From: Natrialba sp. SSL1
Lineage (GTDB): Archaea > Halobacteriota > Halobacteria > Halobacteriales > Natrialbaceae
Length of the DNA: 64,000 bases
Assembly: GCF_001861355.1 (NCBI RefSeq)
Contig: NZ_MASN01000060.1
Span: forward strand, 124,001 to 188,000
Direction: 5' to 3'
Below the pieces are notes generated by a model, which saw only the letters and a program-made list of their open reading frames with translations, did no database searches and was not told where the DNA came from. This document shows positions 35,186-44,035 of the stretch, piece by piece; the first letter of the stretch is position 1, and each line of letters opens with the position of its first letter. The position numbers and the translations under genes are program-made.

Positions 35186-36217
35186 ATGGCAGACGCAGAC
35201 CTTGAGACACTCCCCGGCGTCGGACCGGCAACCGCAGACAAACTCCACGACGCAGGCTTCGACTCCTTCCAGAGCCTCGCCGTCGCTTCTCCCTCCGAAC
35301 TCTCGAACACCGCGGACGTCGGCGAATCGACGGCCGCCGATATCGTCAACGCCGCACGCGACGCCGCCGACGTCGGTGGCTTCGAAACCGGCTCGACGGT
35401 ACTCGAGCGACGGAACGAGATCGGCAAACTGAGCTGGCAGATCGACGAAGTCGACGAGCTTCTCGGCGGCGGTATCGAGACCCAGTCGATCACCGAGGTG
35501 TACGGCGAGTTCGGCTCCGGGAAGTCCCAGGTCACCCACCAGATGGCCGTTAACGTCCAGCTGCCGAAGGAGGTCGGCGGTCTCCACGGCGCCGCGATGT
35601 TCATCGACTCCGAGGACACCTTCCGACCGGAGCGAATCGACGACATGGTCCGTGGCCTCCCCGAGGAAGCGATCAACGCTGCACTCGAGGACCGCGAAAT
35701 CGAGGGCTCGGCTGGCGACGAGGGTGCGGTCGACGAACTCGTCGACGACGTGCTCGACAAGATCCACGTTGCGAAGGCGTTCAACTCCAACCACCAGATG
35801 CTGCTGGCCGAGAAGGCGAAGGAGCTTGCAAGCGAGCACGAGGAGGCCGACTACCCGATTCGCCTCCTCTGTGTCGACTCGCTGACCGCTCACTTCCGCG
35901 CGGAGTACGTCGGTCGTGGTGAACTCGCAGAGCGCCAGCAGAAGCTCAACAAGCATCTGCACGACCTGGATAAGGTCGGAAACCTCTACAACACGTCCGT
36001 TATCGTGACGAACCAGGTCGCCTCGAACCCGGACTCGTTCTTCGGCGACCCGACGCAGCCGATCGGTGGCAACATTCTGGGCCACAAGTCGACGTTCCGG
36101 ATGTACCTCCGCAAGTCCAAGGGTGACAAGCGGATCGTTCGTCTGGTCGACGCGCCGAACCTCGCCGACGGCGAGGCAGTCATGCGCGTTCAGGACGAAG
36201 GCCTGAAGCCGGAGTAA
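35186..36217 (+). CDS. radA: DNA repair and recombination protein RadA
   Basis: A 343-residue archaeal RecA/Rad51 recombinase forming filaments on single-stranded DNA. The N-terminal helix-hairpin-helix domain [15 protein letters not shown] (6-20) is followed by the polymerisation region, Walker [10 protein letters not shown] (107-115), Walker [12 protein letters not shown] and the L2-loop region [17 protein letters not shown]. An acidic insert at 173-190 is usual for haloarchaea. No intein. The upstream neighbour is the TnpB element. Confidence 0.98.
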   Translation: MADADLETLPGVGPATADKLHDAGFDSFQSLAVASPSELSNTADVGESTAADIVNAARDAADVGGFETGSTVLERRNEIGKLSWQIDEVDELLGGGIETQSITEVYGEFGSGKSQVTHQMAVNVQLPKEVGGLHGAAMFIDSEDTFRPERIDDMVRGLPEEAINAALEDREIEGSAGDEGAVDELVDDVLDKIHVAKAFNSNHQMLLAEKAKELASEHEEADYPIRLLCVDSLTAHFRAEYVGRGELAERQQKLNKHLHDLDKVGNLYNTSVIVTNQVASNPDSFFGDPTQPIGGNILGHKSTFRMYLRKSKGDKRIVRLVDAPNLADGEAVMRVQDEGLKPE

Positions 36218-36304
36218 GCGGCGTCGCAGTCACACCGACACACTCGCTGTAACCCGTTTTAGCCCGTATTTCGTCTCTCTCCCTCGTTCTGTGAAGCGAC
36301 AGCA

Positions 36305-36493
36305 CTACTGCTCGGCAGCGTCTTCGGATTCTGCAATGTGTCGGTGGTACTCGCCTCTCCCCACGTGAAGGAGAATCAGCACTGAACCGATGAACAGCGG
36401 CCAGAGCACCGGGATGACGAGGACGAATATCGAGACCTGAATGGAGGCGAGCAAGAGGAGGATATCCTGCTGTCTGGTACGGGGAGTAGCCAT
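36305..36493 (-). CDS. Small two-helix membrane protein
   Basis: A 62-residue protein, MATPRTRQQDILLLLASIQ, with two closely spaced hydrophobic segments (about 10-28 and 29-44) and a His/Glu-containing charged tail. Real coding is supported by G/C-biased third positions and a clean start. Function unknown. Confidence 0.6.
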   Translation of the reverse strand: MATPRTRQQDILLLLASIQVSIFVLVIPVLWPLFIGSVLILLHVGRGEYHRHIAESEDAAEQ

Positions 36494-36599
36494 ACGACGA
36501 TGTTCACATCAGGTGGAAAATCAATTCCGAATGCAGCTTCGCTCCGTGGCGGCCGGCAATACGCGGAACGAGTCGGAGAGGAATCGAAGTCGAAGGCAA

Positions 36600-36672
36600 C
36601 GTCGAAGTCGCCTGCTCAGACACAGACACAGTCACAACCACGACCGCGACCGCAACCGCAACCGCAACTGAC
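36600..36672. repeat. Simple-sequence stretch of ACA/ACCGC repeats
   Basis: Short repeats CAGACACAGACACAGTCACA pass into CCGCGACCGCAACCGCAACC. They occupy the gap upstream of the small membrane protein gene and beyond the end of the SufU gene. No gene or RNA seen. Confidence 0.6.
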
Positions 36673-36693
36673 GCCTGGGCCGCTCTCAACGAC

Positions 36694-37131
36694 TTACTCG
36701 TCGTCCTCGGTCGTCGTCTTCTCCACGTCGAGTTCGCCCTGGTAAATCTCTGCTCCGTCCTGAGCAACCTTCTCCGCGAGCACCGCACACTTGACCCGCA
36801 TCGGAGAGATATCGACACCGAGCATATCGATCACGTCGTCGCGGTCCATCTCCAGGAGTTCGTCGACGGTCTTTCCGCGGAGTTCATTCGAGAGCATGCT
36901 GGCTGAAGCCTGGCTGATGGCACAGCCGTCCCCGGAGAAGGCGACGCGTTCGATCGTCTCCGCGTCGTCGTCACCGTCCTCCGCGAGTTTGACATCCATC
37001 CGAATCTCGTCGCCACACATCGGGTTCTCGCCGATGTGGGTAAACGTTGGATCCTCGAGTTGCCCGTAGTTGCGCGGGTTCTTGTAGTGGTCGAGGATCT
37101 GCTGTCGGTACATATCCGAGCCCAGTCCCAT
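36694..37131 (-). CDS. sufU: Fe-S cluster assembly scaffold, SufU/IscU (NifU N-terminal) family
   Basis: A 145-residue protein. Three conserved cysteines are C39 (NPMCGD), C70 (GDGCAIS) and C115 (VKCAVL), with Asp41. The region MYRQQILDHYKNPRN marks the family. In SufU-type proteins these bind zinc and accept persulfide sulfur from SufS, which is encoded at 40683-41927. The C-terminus is acidic (TTTEDDE). An alternative start is 37113 (MYRQQIL). Confidence 0.94.
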   Translation of the reverse strand: MGLGSDMYRQQILDHYKNPRNYGQLEDPTFTHIGENPMCGDEIRMDVKLAEDGDDDAETIERVAFSGDGCAISQASASMLSNELRGKTVDELLEMDRDDVIDMLGVDISPMRVKCAVLAEKVAQDGAEIYQGELDVEKTTTEDDE

Positions 37132-37280
37132 TGGTGGGTGTGGCTATGCCAGTTATCTGTAAAAGGGTTCCGGGGCGGGTGAGTCGGACGTTCGGCGGCG
37201 AACTGCAGGGACTGGAGAGCAGACGCTGTTCGAAGGATACCGCGGTAGAAAAAAACGGTTGCTGATCGGGGGCGATACCG

Positions 37281-37547
37281 TTACGTCGACCCCTGGTCGT
37301 CACGACCGCCGTCACGGACCGGCGGGTTGAAATAGCAGGCATCGGCGATCACGAGGGCACCGACGAGCGCGGCGACGGCCAGCATCTGCGGCGTCGAAAC
37401 GCTCGTGACGGTCGCCACGATCAGTGCAACCGCGAACGCGACCGGAATAACGGCGAGCGCGAAGTCGTACCGGTCGGCCGCGGCGAGAACGTCGACCAGG
37501 GCGTCGAACGGGTCCCGTTGAGGACTGCCGATACGTTTCTCGTGCAT
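37281..37547 (-). CDS. Small two-helix membrane protein
   Basis: An 88-residue protein starting MHEKRIGSPQRDPFDALVDV, with an amphipathic N-terminal helix, two membrane helices (about 29-48 and 53-72) and a charged C-terminus. The layout resembles many small haloarchaeal membrane proteins. Function unknown. Confidence 0.68.
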   Translation of the reverse strand: MHEKRIGSPQRDPFDALVDVLAAADRYDFALAVIPVAFAVALIVATVTSVSTPQMLAVAALVGALVIADACYFNPPVRDGGRDDQGST

Positions 37548-37656
37548 GTGTTCTCACCTCGGCATCGGTGGTTAGCGTCGCCCAAATCAAAAACGCTGTG
37601 CCAGTTGTCACAAGCATGTTGAACAGTCACCGAGCGTGATCAGAGCGATCGACTCG

Positions 37657-38295
37657 TCAGCGCTCGCCGACAGCCTCGGCCTCGAACCGGCTGGCGAACT
37701 CGCGAACGAACTGTGCGCGCTCGGCGGCGAGGTCGCTCCCAACGTCGGTGTACATCCGCTCGGGAAGGTCGAGAATTTTCTTGTGGAGGTGGTTGTACTG
37801 ACTCACGCCGGCCGGCGTGTCGTCGTCCGCGACCGGTACCGCCGGGTCGTACATCGGTGAATCGATGGCGGTGCCGTGGGCGAAGACACGGCCGATGCCG
37901 ACCGCACCGAGCGCGTCGAGGTTGTCCGCGTCGGAGACGACCATCGCCTCGACCGTCTCCGGTTCGATATCGTTCGAGTACCGATGGGCACAGATACAGT
38001 GAGAGACCGTCGAGACCGTTTCATCGGTGGCACCGAGTTCGCGGAGGATCTCGCTGCCCTCCCGAGCCCCCCACATCGCGTGACAGTCGATCTCGCCGCG
38101 GTCCTCGCGTTCGCGACCGATATCGTGGAGGGCGACCGCGAGGTGGACGACCTGTTCGTTGATCCCAGCCGAGTCGGGGTGACGGTCGATGAGTGTCTCT
38201 GCGAGCGCGTCGACGCGCTCGACGTGATGCCAGTCGTGGGCCGGCGGCGCGTCTGCGAAGTACGGTCTGGCGCGACTCCGGACTTCCTCGAGCAT
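37657..38295 (-). CDS. HD domain metal-dependent phosphohydrolase
   Basis: A 212-residue HD-superfamily protein. The metal/catalytic residues are H-DWHH (about 20-23), the HD pair in ALHDIGRERED, H in CHAM and HCICAHRYS, and a late Asp in VSDADNLDALG. This is the compact single-domain YfbR/YpgQ-like type, which hydrolyses nucleotides or dinucleotides. Substrate cannot be told. Confidence 0.9.
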   Translation of the reverse strand: MLEEVRSRARPYFADAPPAHDWHHVERVDALAETLIDRHPDSAGINEQVVHLAVALHDIGREREDRGEIDCHAMWGAREGSEILRELGATDETVSTVSHCICAHRYSNDIEPETVEAMVVSDADNLDALGAVGIGRVFAHGTAIDSPMYDPAVPVADDDTPAGVSQYNHLHKKILDLPERMYTDVGSDLAAERAQFVREFASRFEAEAVGER

Positions 38296-38385
38296 AGCCC
38301 ATCCGTTTTCAGAAGCGGGCGATAAGTGCTCCGCTCCGCGGTGGGTTCACGAATACCATTCAATCGGACACGCAACCAATCGAAC

Positions 38386-39279
38386 TCAGAGTCGAACAAC
38401 ATCCGCCGGCGGCTCCCCGAACTCATCGGGGTGACAGAGCGTCGCCAATCGCTCCGCAGCGTCGACCAGCCGCGGCGTCCACCGCGTCAGATACGCGCCA
38501 CCGTCGAGGATAAACACCCGCTCCTCGCGAACCGCCGTTATGTCCTCCCAACCCGGTCGATCCGACAGCTCACCGAACTGCTCGCGCGTACGCTCCGCGT
38601 CGAATCCGCAGGGAGCCACCACCAGCACTTCCGGATCGTACTCGAGAAAGCTGTCCCACTCGACCGGTGCCGAGCGCTCGCCCGGCTCACTCAGCCCGTA
38701 CTCGCCGCCCGCGAGGTCGACCACGTCCGGTACCCAGGTGCCGGCGGGCCGGGCGGGATCCATCCACTCGAGTACCGCCGTTCGCGGGCGGGGTGCTGCT
38801 GGCACCCGTTCCTCCAGGGTGGCGATCCGCTCTCGCAGGTCGGCAACGAGCTCGTCCGCGCGGGCTTCGGTGCCGGTGGCTTGGCCGACATCGTGGACGC
38901 ACTCGAGTACGTCCTCGAGTCGACTGGCGTCGAGTGCGAGCACCTCGGGGTCGGCGTCGAGGTCGGCGAGCGTCTCGTCGACGAGCACGTCGTCGACCGC
39001 GCAGACGCCGCAGACGCCCTGCGTGACGATCAGATCGGGGTCGGCGTCGTCGATTCGCTCGGCGTCCATCTGGTAGAGGTGGCCGTTCGCGGTTGCAGCG
39101 CGGACCTGTTCGTGGCGATCGGCGCTGGCTTCGGCGTCGACCTTCGAGACGTCGATCGTCGGCAGGTCGGCGGCCTCGGGTGGAAAGTCACAGGCGTGCG
39201 AGACGGCGACGGGTTCGACGCCGAGGGCGTACAGGATCTCCGTCGACGACGGCGACGTTGAGATAACGTTGCGACTCAT
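38386..39279 (-). CDS. Cobalamin-binding periplasmic-type substrate-binding protein without signal peptide
   Basis: A 297-residue BtuF/FhuD-fold protein: RNVISTSPSSTEILYALGV at the N-terminus, DLIVTQGVCGVCAVDD, a long connecting helix (RADELVADLRERIATLEERV) and WMDPARPAGTWVPDVV. No signal peptide, so it would act in the cytoplasm, as known for haloarchaeal cobalamin-binding homologues. ATG 39279 was chosen over 39309. It lies 13 bases downstream of an exported SBP gene (39293-40456). Confidence 0.83.
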   Translation of the reverse strand: MSRNVISTSPSSTEILYALGVEPVAVSHACDFPPEAADLPTIDVSKVDAEASADRHEQVRAATANGHLYQMDAERIDDADPDLIVTQGVCGVCAVDDVLVDETLADLDADPEVLALDASRLEDVLECVHDVGQATGTEARADELVADLRERIATLEERVPAAPRPRTAVLEWMDPARPAGTWVPDVVDLAGGEYGLSEPGERSAPVEWDSFLEYDPEVLVVAPCGFDAERTREQFGELSDRPGWEDITAVREERVFILDGGAYLTRWTPRLVDAAERLATLCHPDEFGEPPADVVRL

Positions 39280-39292
39280 ACGAGGGATCTTC

Positions 39293-40456
39293 TCACGGAT
39301 TCCTATCACCGTGACGGATCACGGCGAGCGAGCCGAGCAGGGCGAGGAGTGCAGCGCCAGCAGGAACGATGCCGAACCCGGGGATACCGTCCGAGTCGTC
39401 GGTGGTGTCGGAGTCGGAGTCAGAGTCAGCTTGGGACTTGTCGTCAGCGTCCGTCTCGGATTCCGTTTCGGCGTCAGCAACCGCCTCGGCGTACGCCTCC
39501 GGGTGGAACGCCTCGGCCATCGCCGCCACCGCGTGGACGACGCGCGGCCCGGGCCGGTTCAAGTGGTTGACGTCGACCGTGACAGTCTGGTTGGTCTCGA
39601 CGGCGGTCGTAGAGTCGTAGGCCGGCGCGTCCGGCACCTCGGGCGAGTTCGTGTTCAGGACCAACCACTCGGGGTCCTGTTCGACGATCATCTCGTCGGT
39701 TGGCTGCTGGTACTCCGCGATACCCGCCTCTGCGGCGACGTTCGTCCCGCCTGCGGCTTCGATCAGTTCGTGGATGAACGTCTCCTCGCCGGCCGTGAAG
39801 CCGAAGAAGGTGTAGAGCACGTCCGGGCGTTCCTCGCCCTCGAGTGCGTCCTCGACGATGGCGAGTTCCTCGTCCATCCAGTCGACGGTCTCGGCGGCAC
39901 CGTCACACTCGCCGACGAGCGAGCCGATAGTGTGTGTTCGATCGCGAACGTCGTCGATCGATTCCGCGGAGTCGAAGTAGTAGACGGGGACGTCAGCCTC
40001 GCGAAGCGTCTCGACATCCTCCTCGGAGACGTAGTCGGAGCTCGGCGCGAGTACGAGATCGGGATCGAGGTCGACGATAATCTCGTGTTCGATCGTGTCC
40101 GACTCCGTCGAGATGCTCGTCCGATCCTCGGCACCCTCGAGGTTTGCAGCGTGCTGTGTCGTCCCGACCACCTGCTCCTCGGCACCGATCTCCCACATCG
40201 TCTGGGCCGCGCTCGGGTTGAGCGTCACAACCGTTTCAGGTGGGGACTCGAGTTCGATCTCGGTGTCAGTGTCGTCCGTTGCGGTCAGCGGGAACGAACA
40301 GGTCGGCTCGGTTGCATCGGCTGTCGGTGCTGGTCCCGCTCCGGCCGGGCCAGCCGCTCCGGTCGTTCCAACTGTTCCGGCCGCCGCCAATGGGCTCACA
40401 AACCCGATCACAACGAGCAGTGCAATACCTACAACGCCAATTCGTCGAACGTGCAT
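39293..40456 (-). CDS. PGF-CTERM-anchored ABC transporter substrate-binding protein (BtuF-like)
   Basis: A 387-residue exported SBP. Signal peptide at about 1-26, then an Ala/Pro linker, the type III SBP domain (about 65-325: VVTLNPSAAQTMWEIGAEEQ and a long linker helix), an acidic Asp/Ser stalk, and a C-terminal PGF motif (GIPGFGI) with a final hydrophobic helix and Arg, the archaeosortase A recognition layout. It should capture a corrinoid or siderophore outside the cell. No permease or ATPase genes are adjacent. The start at 40456 fits the signal peptide. Confidence 0.88.
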   Translation of the reverse strand: MHVRRIGVVGIALLVVIGFVSPLAAAGTVGTTGAAGPAGAGPAPTADATEPTCSFPLTATDDTDTEIELESPPETVVTLNPSAAQTMWEIGAEEQVVGTTQHAANLEGAEDRTSISTESDTIEHEIIVDLDPDLVLAPSSDYVSEEDVETLREADVPVYYFDSAESIDDVRDRTHTIGSLVGECDGAAETVDWMDEELAIVEDALEGEERPDVLYTFFGFTAGEETFIHELIEAAGGTNVAAEAGIAEYQQPTDEMIVEQDPEWLVLNTNSPEVPDAPAYDSTTAVETNQTVTVDVNHLNRPGPRVVHAVAAMAEAFHPEAYAEAVADAETESETDADDKSQADSDSDSDTTDDSDGIPGFGIVPAGAALLALLGSLAVIRHGDRNP

Positions 40457-40682
40457 ACCAGTACCGTCGCCACTAATCAAAGATATATGTGACTATCGCA
40501 ATCAGAGTTGCATTCCGTGTTGACACGCCCGCGGTTGGTCGCGAGAGTGCAGCAACAGTCGACAGCTACCGCGCGGGGGATACTCGGTACTCATACTCGG
40601 ACTCGAGTAGAGGCCCGGACAAAAGCGCGTGTGGCGGTCGAGGAATCGGGACGCAAATAGGCGCGGAGAACGAGGTGACGCG

Positions 40683-41927
40683 TTACGCGAACAGTTGCCG
40701 CGCGTCGTCGAGGGCGGCGATCAGCTTGTCGATCTCTTCGCGCGTGTTGTAGACGTAGAACGAGGCGCGGGTCGACGCTGGCACGCCGAGTTTGTCGTGG
40801 AGCGGCTGGGTACAGTGGTCACCGGCGCGGACGGCGATCGTGTGGTCGTTCATGATCGAGGTCAGGTCGTGGGCGTGGACACCTTCGAGGTTGAAGCTGA
40901 CGAGGCCACCGCGGTCGGGGCCGCCCTCGGGGCCGTAGATCTCGACATCTTCCTCGGCTTCGAGTCGGTCGTGGGCGTAGGCCGCGAGTTCCTCCTCGTG
41001 AGCCTCGATTCGATCCATACCGATCTCTTCGAGCCAGTCCACTGCCGCGTGGAGGCCGACAGCTTCGGCGATCGGTGGCGTACCCGGTTCGAACTTCCAG
41101 GGGAGTTCGCCCCAGGTGGAGTCCTCGAAGGTGACCTTGCGGATCATGCCGCCGCCGTAGAGGTACGGGTTCAGGTCCTCAAGGAGATCCTGTTTTCCGT
41201 AGAGCACGCCGATACCGGTGGGACCGGCCATCTTGTGGCCCGAGAAGGCGTAGAAGTCGGCGTCGATCTCCTTCACGTCGACGGGGCGATTTGGGACGGC
41301 CTGTGCGCCGTCGATAAAGGAGAGCGCGTCGTGCTCGTGGGCGAGGTCGGTCAGTTCGGAGACGGGGTTGACGGTGCCGAGTGTGTTCGAGACGTGGACC
41401 GCCGAGACGATGGCGGTGTCGTCGTCGATGAGTTCGGCAGCGTGGTCCATGTCGAGTCGACCGGTTTCGTCGACGCGGATGTACTCGACGCTGGCCCCGG
41501 TCCGTTTGGCGATCTGTTGCCAGGTGACCAGCGAGGCGTGGTGTTCCATCTCCGTGAGGACGACCGTATCCTCGGGGCCGAGTTCGTTCAGGCCCCAGGA
41601 GTAGGCGAGCAGGTTCTCGCCCTCGGTGGTGTTCTTGGTGAAGATGACCTCTTCGCGACCGTCGGCGTTGATGAACTCGGCAACGCGGTCGTGGGCGACC
41701 TCGTAGGCCTCCGAGGCCTCCTGGCTCAGATGGTGGATCCCGCGGTGGACGTTGGCGTTCGACTCACGGTAGTAGTCGCTCATTGCGTCGACGACCGGAT
41801 CCGGCGTCTGGGTCGTCGCCGCGTTGTCGAGGTAGACGACCTGCTGGCCGTCGAACTCGCGCTGGAGAATCGGGAACTCCTCGCGGATGGCCGCGACATC
41901 GATCGCGTCGGCCTGCTGGTGACTCAT
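40683..41927 (-). CDS. sufS: Cysteine desulfurase, SufS family
   Basis: A 414-residue PLP enzyme that takes sulfur from cysteine to form a persulfide. PLP Lys232 lies in AFSGHKMAG and the reactive Cys372 in RAGDHCTQPLH. YLDNAATTQTPDPVVDAM and the short Cys loop place it in group II (SufS). Its acceptor is probably SufU (36694-37131) rather than SufE. Confidence 0.97.
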   Translation of the reverse strand: MSHQQADAIDVAAIREEFPILQREFDGQQVVYLDNAATTQTPDPVVDAMSDYYRESNANVHRGIHHLSQEASEAYEVAHDRVAEFINADGREEVIFTKNTTEGENLLAYSWGLNELGPEDTVVLTEMEHHASLVTWQQIAKRTGASVEYIRVDETGRLDMDHAAELIDDDTAIVSAVHVSNTLGTVNPVSELTDLAHEHDALSFIDGAQAVPNRPVDVKEIDADFYAFSGHKMAGPTGIGVLYGKQDLLEDLNPYLYGGGMIRKVTFEDSTWGELPWKFEPGTPPIAEAVGLHAAVDWLEEIGMDRIEAHEEELAAYAHDRLEAEEDVEIYGPEGGPDRGGLVSFNLEGVHAHDLTSIMNDHTIAVRAGDHCTQPLHDKLGVPASTRASFYVYNTREEIDKLIAALDDARQLFA

Positions 41928-42405
41928 TGGCGTCTAGGAAGTCCTCGATGCAAAACACTCCTTCGGTCCGGTTCGGTCTGGTTCGGTCCGGTCCAGTTCT
42001 CCATCTCGCAAGACAGCAACAAGAGTGGTAACTTCGCCTCGATCAGCCGTGGGTCAGCGTACGCACATCGCCATGGCTAGGCGATACGTGTGCGTCGAAC
42101 GGGATGGGAGTCGGAAGGAAGTGGGATGCGGCAGGCGACGAACTGTGTATGGCGCAGTTCGGATGATGTGGTGTGGGGATGATGTGGCGGCCTGCCGTAT
42201 CAGTTCATAGCGGTGGTAGCTCCATAGCCGTGTTGCCAAATATATTTGGTAGCCGCGAGACTGGCCTCATTTCAGCTTAGTTTCGACGTATTTTCGACTC
42301 ACGTCCCTCACTTCGCGCTCACTCTCAGCCCACTCCCGGCTCACTTCGTGCCCACTCTCAGCCCACTCCCGGCTCACTTCGCACCCATTCTCAACCCCAT
42401 CCGAC
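41928..42405. other. Intergenic region upstream of sufS with nested hairpins and 33-bp tandem repeats
   Basis: Left part (41960-42000) is a short GGTTCGGTC-like repeat. The middle (42129-42197) holds a nested hairpin described separately. The right part (42308-42406) is a 33-bp tandem repeat. No protein gene with normal codon bias is seen. Confidence 0.6.
42129..42197. ncRNA. Candidate structured RNA (nested hairpin), strand undecided
   Basis: Outer stem CGGCAGGC (42129-42136) pairs with GCCTGCCG (42190-42197), both perfect. Inner stem CGAACTG (42139-42145) pairs with CAGTTCG (42155-42161). Between the inner stem and the outer right arm are two copies of GGATGATGTG (42161-42170 and 42178-42187). 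Two independent perfect stems at this size are unlikely by chance. It could be a small RNA or a leader of sufS, whose start is about 200 bases away on the minus strand. No known RNA family recognised. Confidence 0.35.
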
Positions 42406-42406
42406 T
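42308..42406. repeat. Three tandem copies of a 33-bp repeat
   Basis: Units begin at 42308, 42341 and 42374 with TCACTTCG. Copies 1 and 2 differ at few bases and copy 3 is more degenerate. The repeat ends next to the stop codon of the PspAB-like gene. Because 33 is a multiple of 3, a minus-strand frame reads an 11-residue repeat (EVSREWAES...), but this frame otherwise shadows the neighbouring gene. Confidence 0.75.
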
Positions 42407-43011
42407 CATTCCCAGGGATGCGTCCCCCGCTGACTCGGCCACAGCGGATACCAGTACTCCTTCTCGCGCTCGATCTGCAACTCACCATCGAGCGCAGCCT
42501 CGAGTTTGAACTCCGCACTCGAGTCCCGCTCCCGACCGGACCGTGGCGCGAATGGGTAGTAGGCCCCGCGGCGGAACGAGTAGATCCAGTAGGCCGGTCC
42601 ACCCCGGTTTTCGTAGGCGAAGACCGCGGCGAGTAGCCGCGAGCCGTAGCCGCGCTCGATGAACGTATCCGCGGCGAAATGCATGCTCGTGATCAGATCC
42701 TCTGGATCGCTGTCCTCGAGGACGACCCAGTGGTAGCCGTGGTCGTCGTCGGTGACGGCAAACTCGGTGCCGGTGTCTTCCTGACCGGCCTCGAGGATCG
42801 ATTCGACTTCGTCGACCGCATCGCGGAAGCTGTGGGAGTCGACGCCGGAGAAACAGAGCGCGCCGATATCGAGTGATTGGTACCCTAACTCCGCCTCCAT
42901 CGTCAGATAGGCGGTGCTCATCCCGAAGAGGTCCTCGGGGTCGGCGTCGCGTCTGGCGTCAGTCTCGGCACGCAGTCCGAGCGCGGCACGGAGTCCGTCC
43001 AGCAGTCCCAT
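42406..43011 (-). CDS. PspA-associated protein PspAB-like
   Basis: A 201-residue haloarchaeal protein with MGLLDGLRAALGLRAETDA, EDLFGMSTAYLTMEAELGY, ALCFSGVDS, RGYGSRLLAAVFAYE and a Trp/Tyr-rich end (KEYWYPLWPSQRGTHPWE). I recognise this as the protein annotated PspAB in haloarchaea, found next to HtpX protease genes; here no htpX is adjacent. A cytosolic role in envelope stress is implied by name only. Confidence 0.65.
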   Translation of the reverse strand: MGLLDGLRAALGLRAETDARRDADPEDLFGMSTAYLTMEAELGYQSLDIGALCFSGVDSHSFRDAVDEVESILEAGQEDTGTEFAVTDDDHGYHWVVLEDSDPEDLITSMHFAADTFIERGYGSRLLAAVFAYENRGGPAYWIYSFRRGAYYPFAPRSGRERDSSAEFKLEAALDGELQIEREKEYWYPLWPSQRGTHPWE

Positions 43012-43219
43012 ATCGGGGAGAACGGAGCCATCCTCTTAGAACTCACCTATTGTAGACCGGCAGTGATCGCCACGCCGTGATCGAACCGGTTCACCACCAC
43101 GCCGTGATCGAACCGTCTCAGGCACATCGAGACTGTCACACAACCCGACGGTCAGCCCGAGTCGGCAGTCAGGGATTCCGACGGACAGGGTCGTTATGCC
43201 CCTCCAGCACGTATCTCTG

Positions 43220-43933
43220 ATGAATAGCTACCCGACCAGTAGTTCCGCGACAGTCTCACCCGACGCACCCATGAAAACAACAGCGTCACCGAAAGCACCG
43301 CTTCCAGTACAGACACCGAACCAACTCGAGGAGCGCTCGCGCCGGGCGCGAACCGAGCCGATGTCCGTCCTCCCGCTCGGCGACGGTCTCTACGAGGTCG
43401 AATCCGCGAGCGATCACACCTACCTCGTCGATCTCGGCGCGGGCCGGTGTACCTGCCCGGACCACATCTTCCGGAGCGCTCGCTGCAAGCACATTCGCCG
43501 CGTCGCCATCGAGATCACCGATGGCCGCACCCCGCCACCGGGACAGCTTGCCGTAGAGTGCCAGAACGCCGACTGCCACGAGTCGATCTTCGTCGACGAG
43601 GACGATGATAACAGCGGTGCCACCAGCGACGAGGAGTCCGGACAGCCCGTCTACTGCGAGGAACACACGCTCTGGCCGGGCGACACAGTGGTCGACCGCG
43701 AGACAGGCGACCGGCTCACCGTCGTCGACATCTCGGACCTGCGGGCGGACGCGGTCCGGATCGACGCGGCAGATTGCACTGTCGCGGAGTACGGCACGAA
43801 CTCGGAATACGACCCGGACGTGCCCGTTGTCGGCGTCGTCTACCCGCATGCAACCGTGCGGCCGAACGGTGTCGTCCCCAACTCGCTTCGGGTGTACGTC
43901 TTCCCGCGGACGCGACTCGAGAAGCGCGCCTGA
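43220..43933 (+). CDS. SWIM zinc finger protein
   Basis: A 237-residue protein. After a Ser/Thr/Pro-rich start and LPLGDGLYEVESAS, the SWIM motif Cys-x-Cys-x(n)-Cys-x-His is complete in GRCTCPDHI followed by ARCKHIRRVAIEI. A second potential zinc site, CQNADCHESIF, and CEEHT follow. SWIM domains bind DNA or protein; archaeal examples are poorly studied, and some pair with RadA paralogues. The start could also be 43196 or 43271. Confidence 0.82.
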   Translation: MNSYPTSSSATVSPDAPMKTTASPKAPLPVQTPNQLEERSRRARTEPMSVLPLGDGLYEVESASDHTYLVDLGAGRCTCPDHIFRSARCKHIRRVAIEITDGRTPPPGQLAVECQNADCHESIFVDEDDDNSGATSDEESGQPVYCEEHTLWPGDTVVDRETGDRLTVVDISDLRADAVRIDAADCTVAEYGTNSEYDPDVPVVGVVYPHATVRPNGVVPNSLRVYVFPRTRLEKRA

Positions 43934-44005
43934 GACGCCGTCCGAGCACGCGTTCCGGACCGAACGGAAACAGTACCCAACCGAGAAACTGTTTCGTTGC
44001 TCCCG

Positions 44006-44013
44006 TTTTATTG
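44006..44013 (+). promoter_or_regulatory. TATA element of the acyl-CoA dehydrogenase gene
   Basis: TTTTATTG lies 23-30 bases before the ATG at 44036, which predicts a leaderless or nearly leaderless transcript. Confidence 0.5.
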
Positions 44014-44035
44014 AGATGAGGTAACAATTACGTAC

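Noticed and set aside
35186-36217. Intein in radA
   Set aside because: Archaeal radA genes sometimes carry inteins, but this one reads through all motifs at normal length (343 residues).
40629-42080. 483-residue open frame on the plus strand
   Set aside because: Antisense shadow of sufS, whose active-site residues are intact on the minus strand.
42308-42406. CRISPR-like repeats
   Set aside because: Copies are directly adjacent with no spacers and there are only three; no cas genes in the window.
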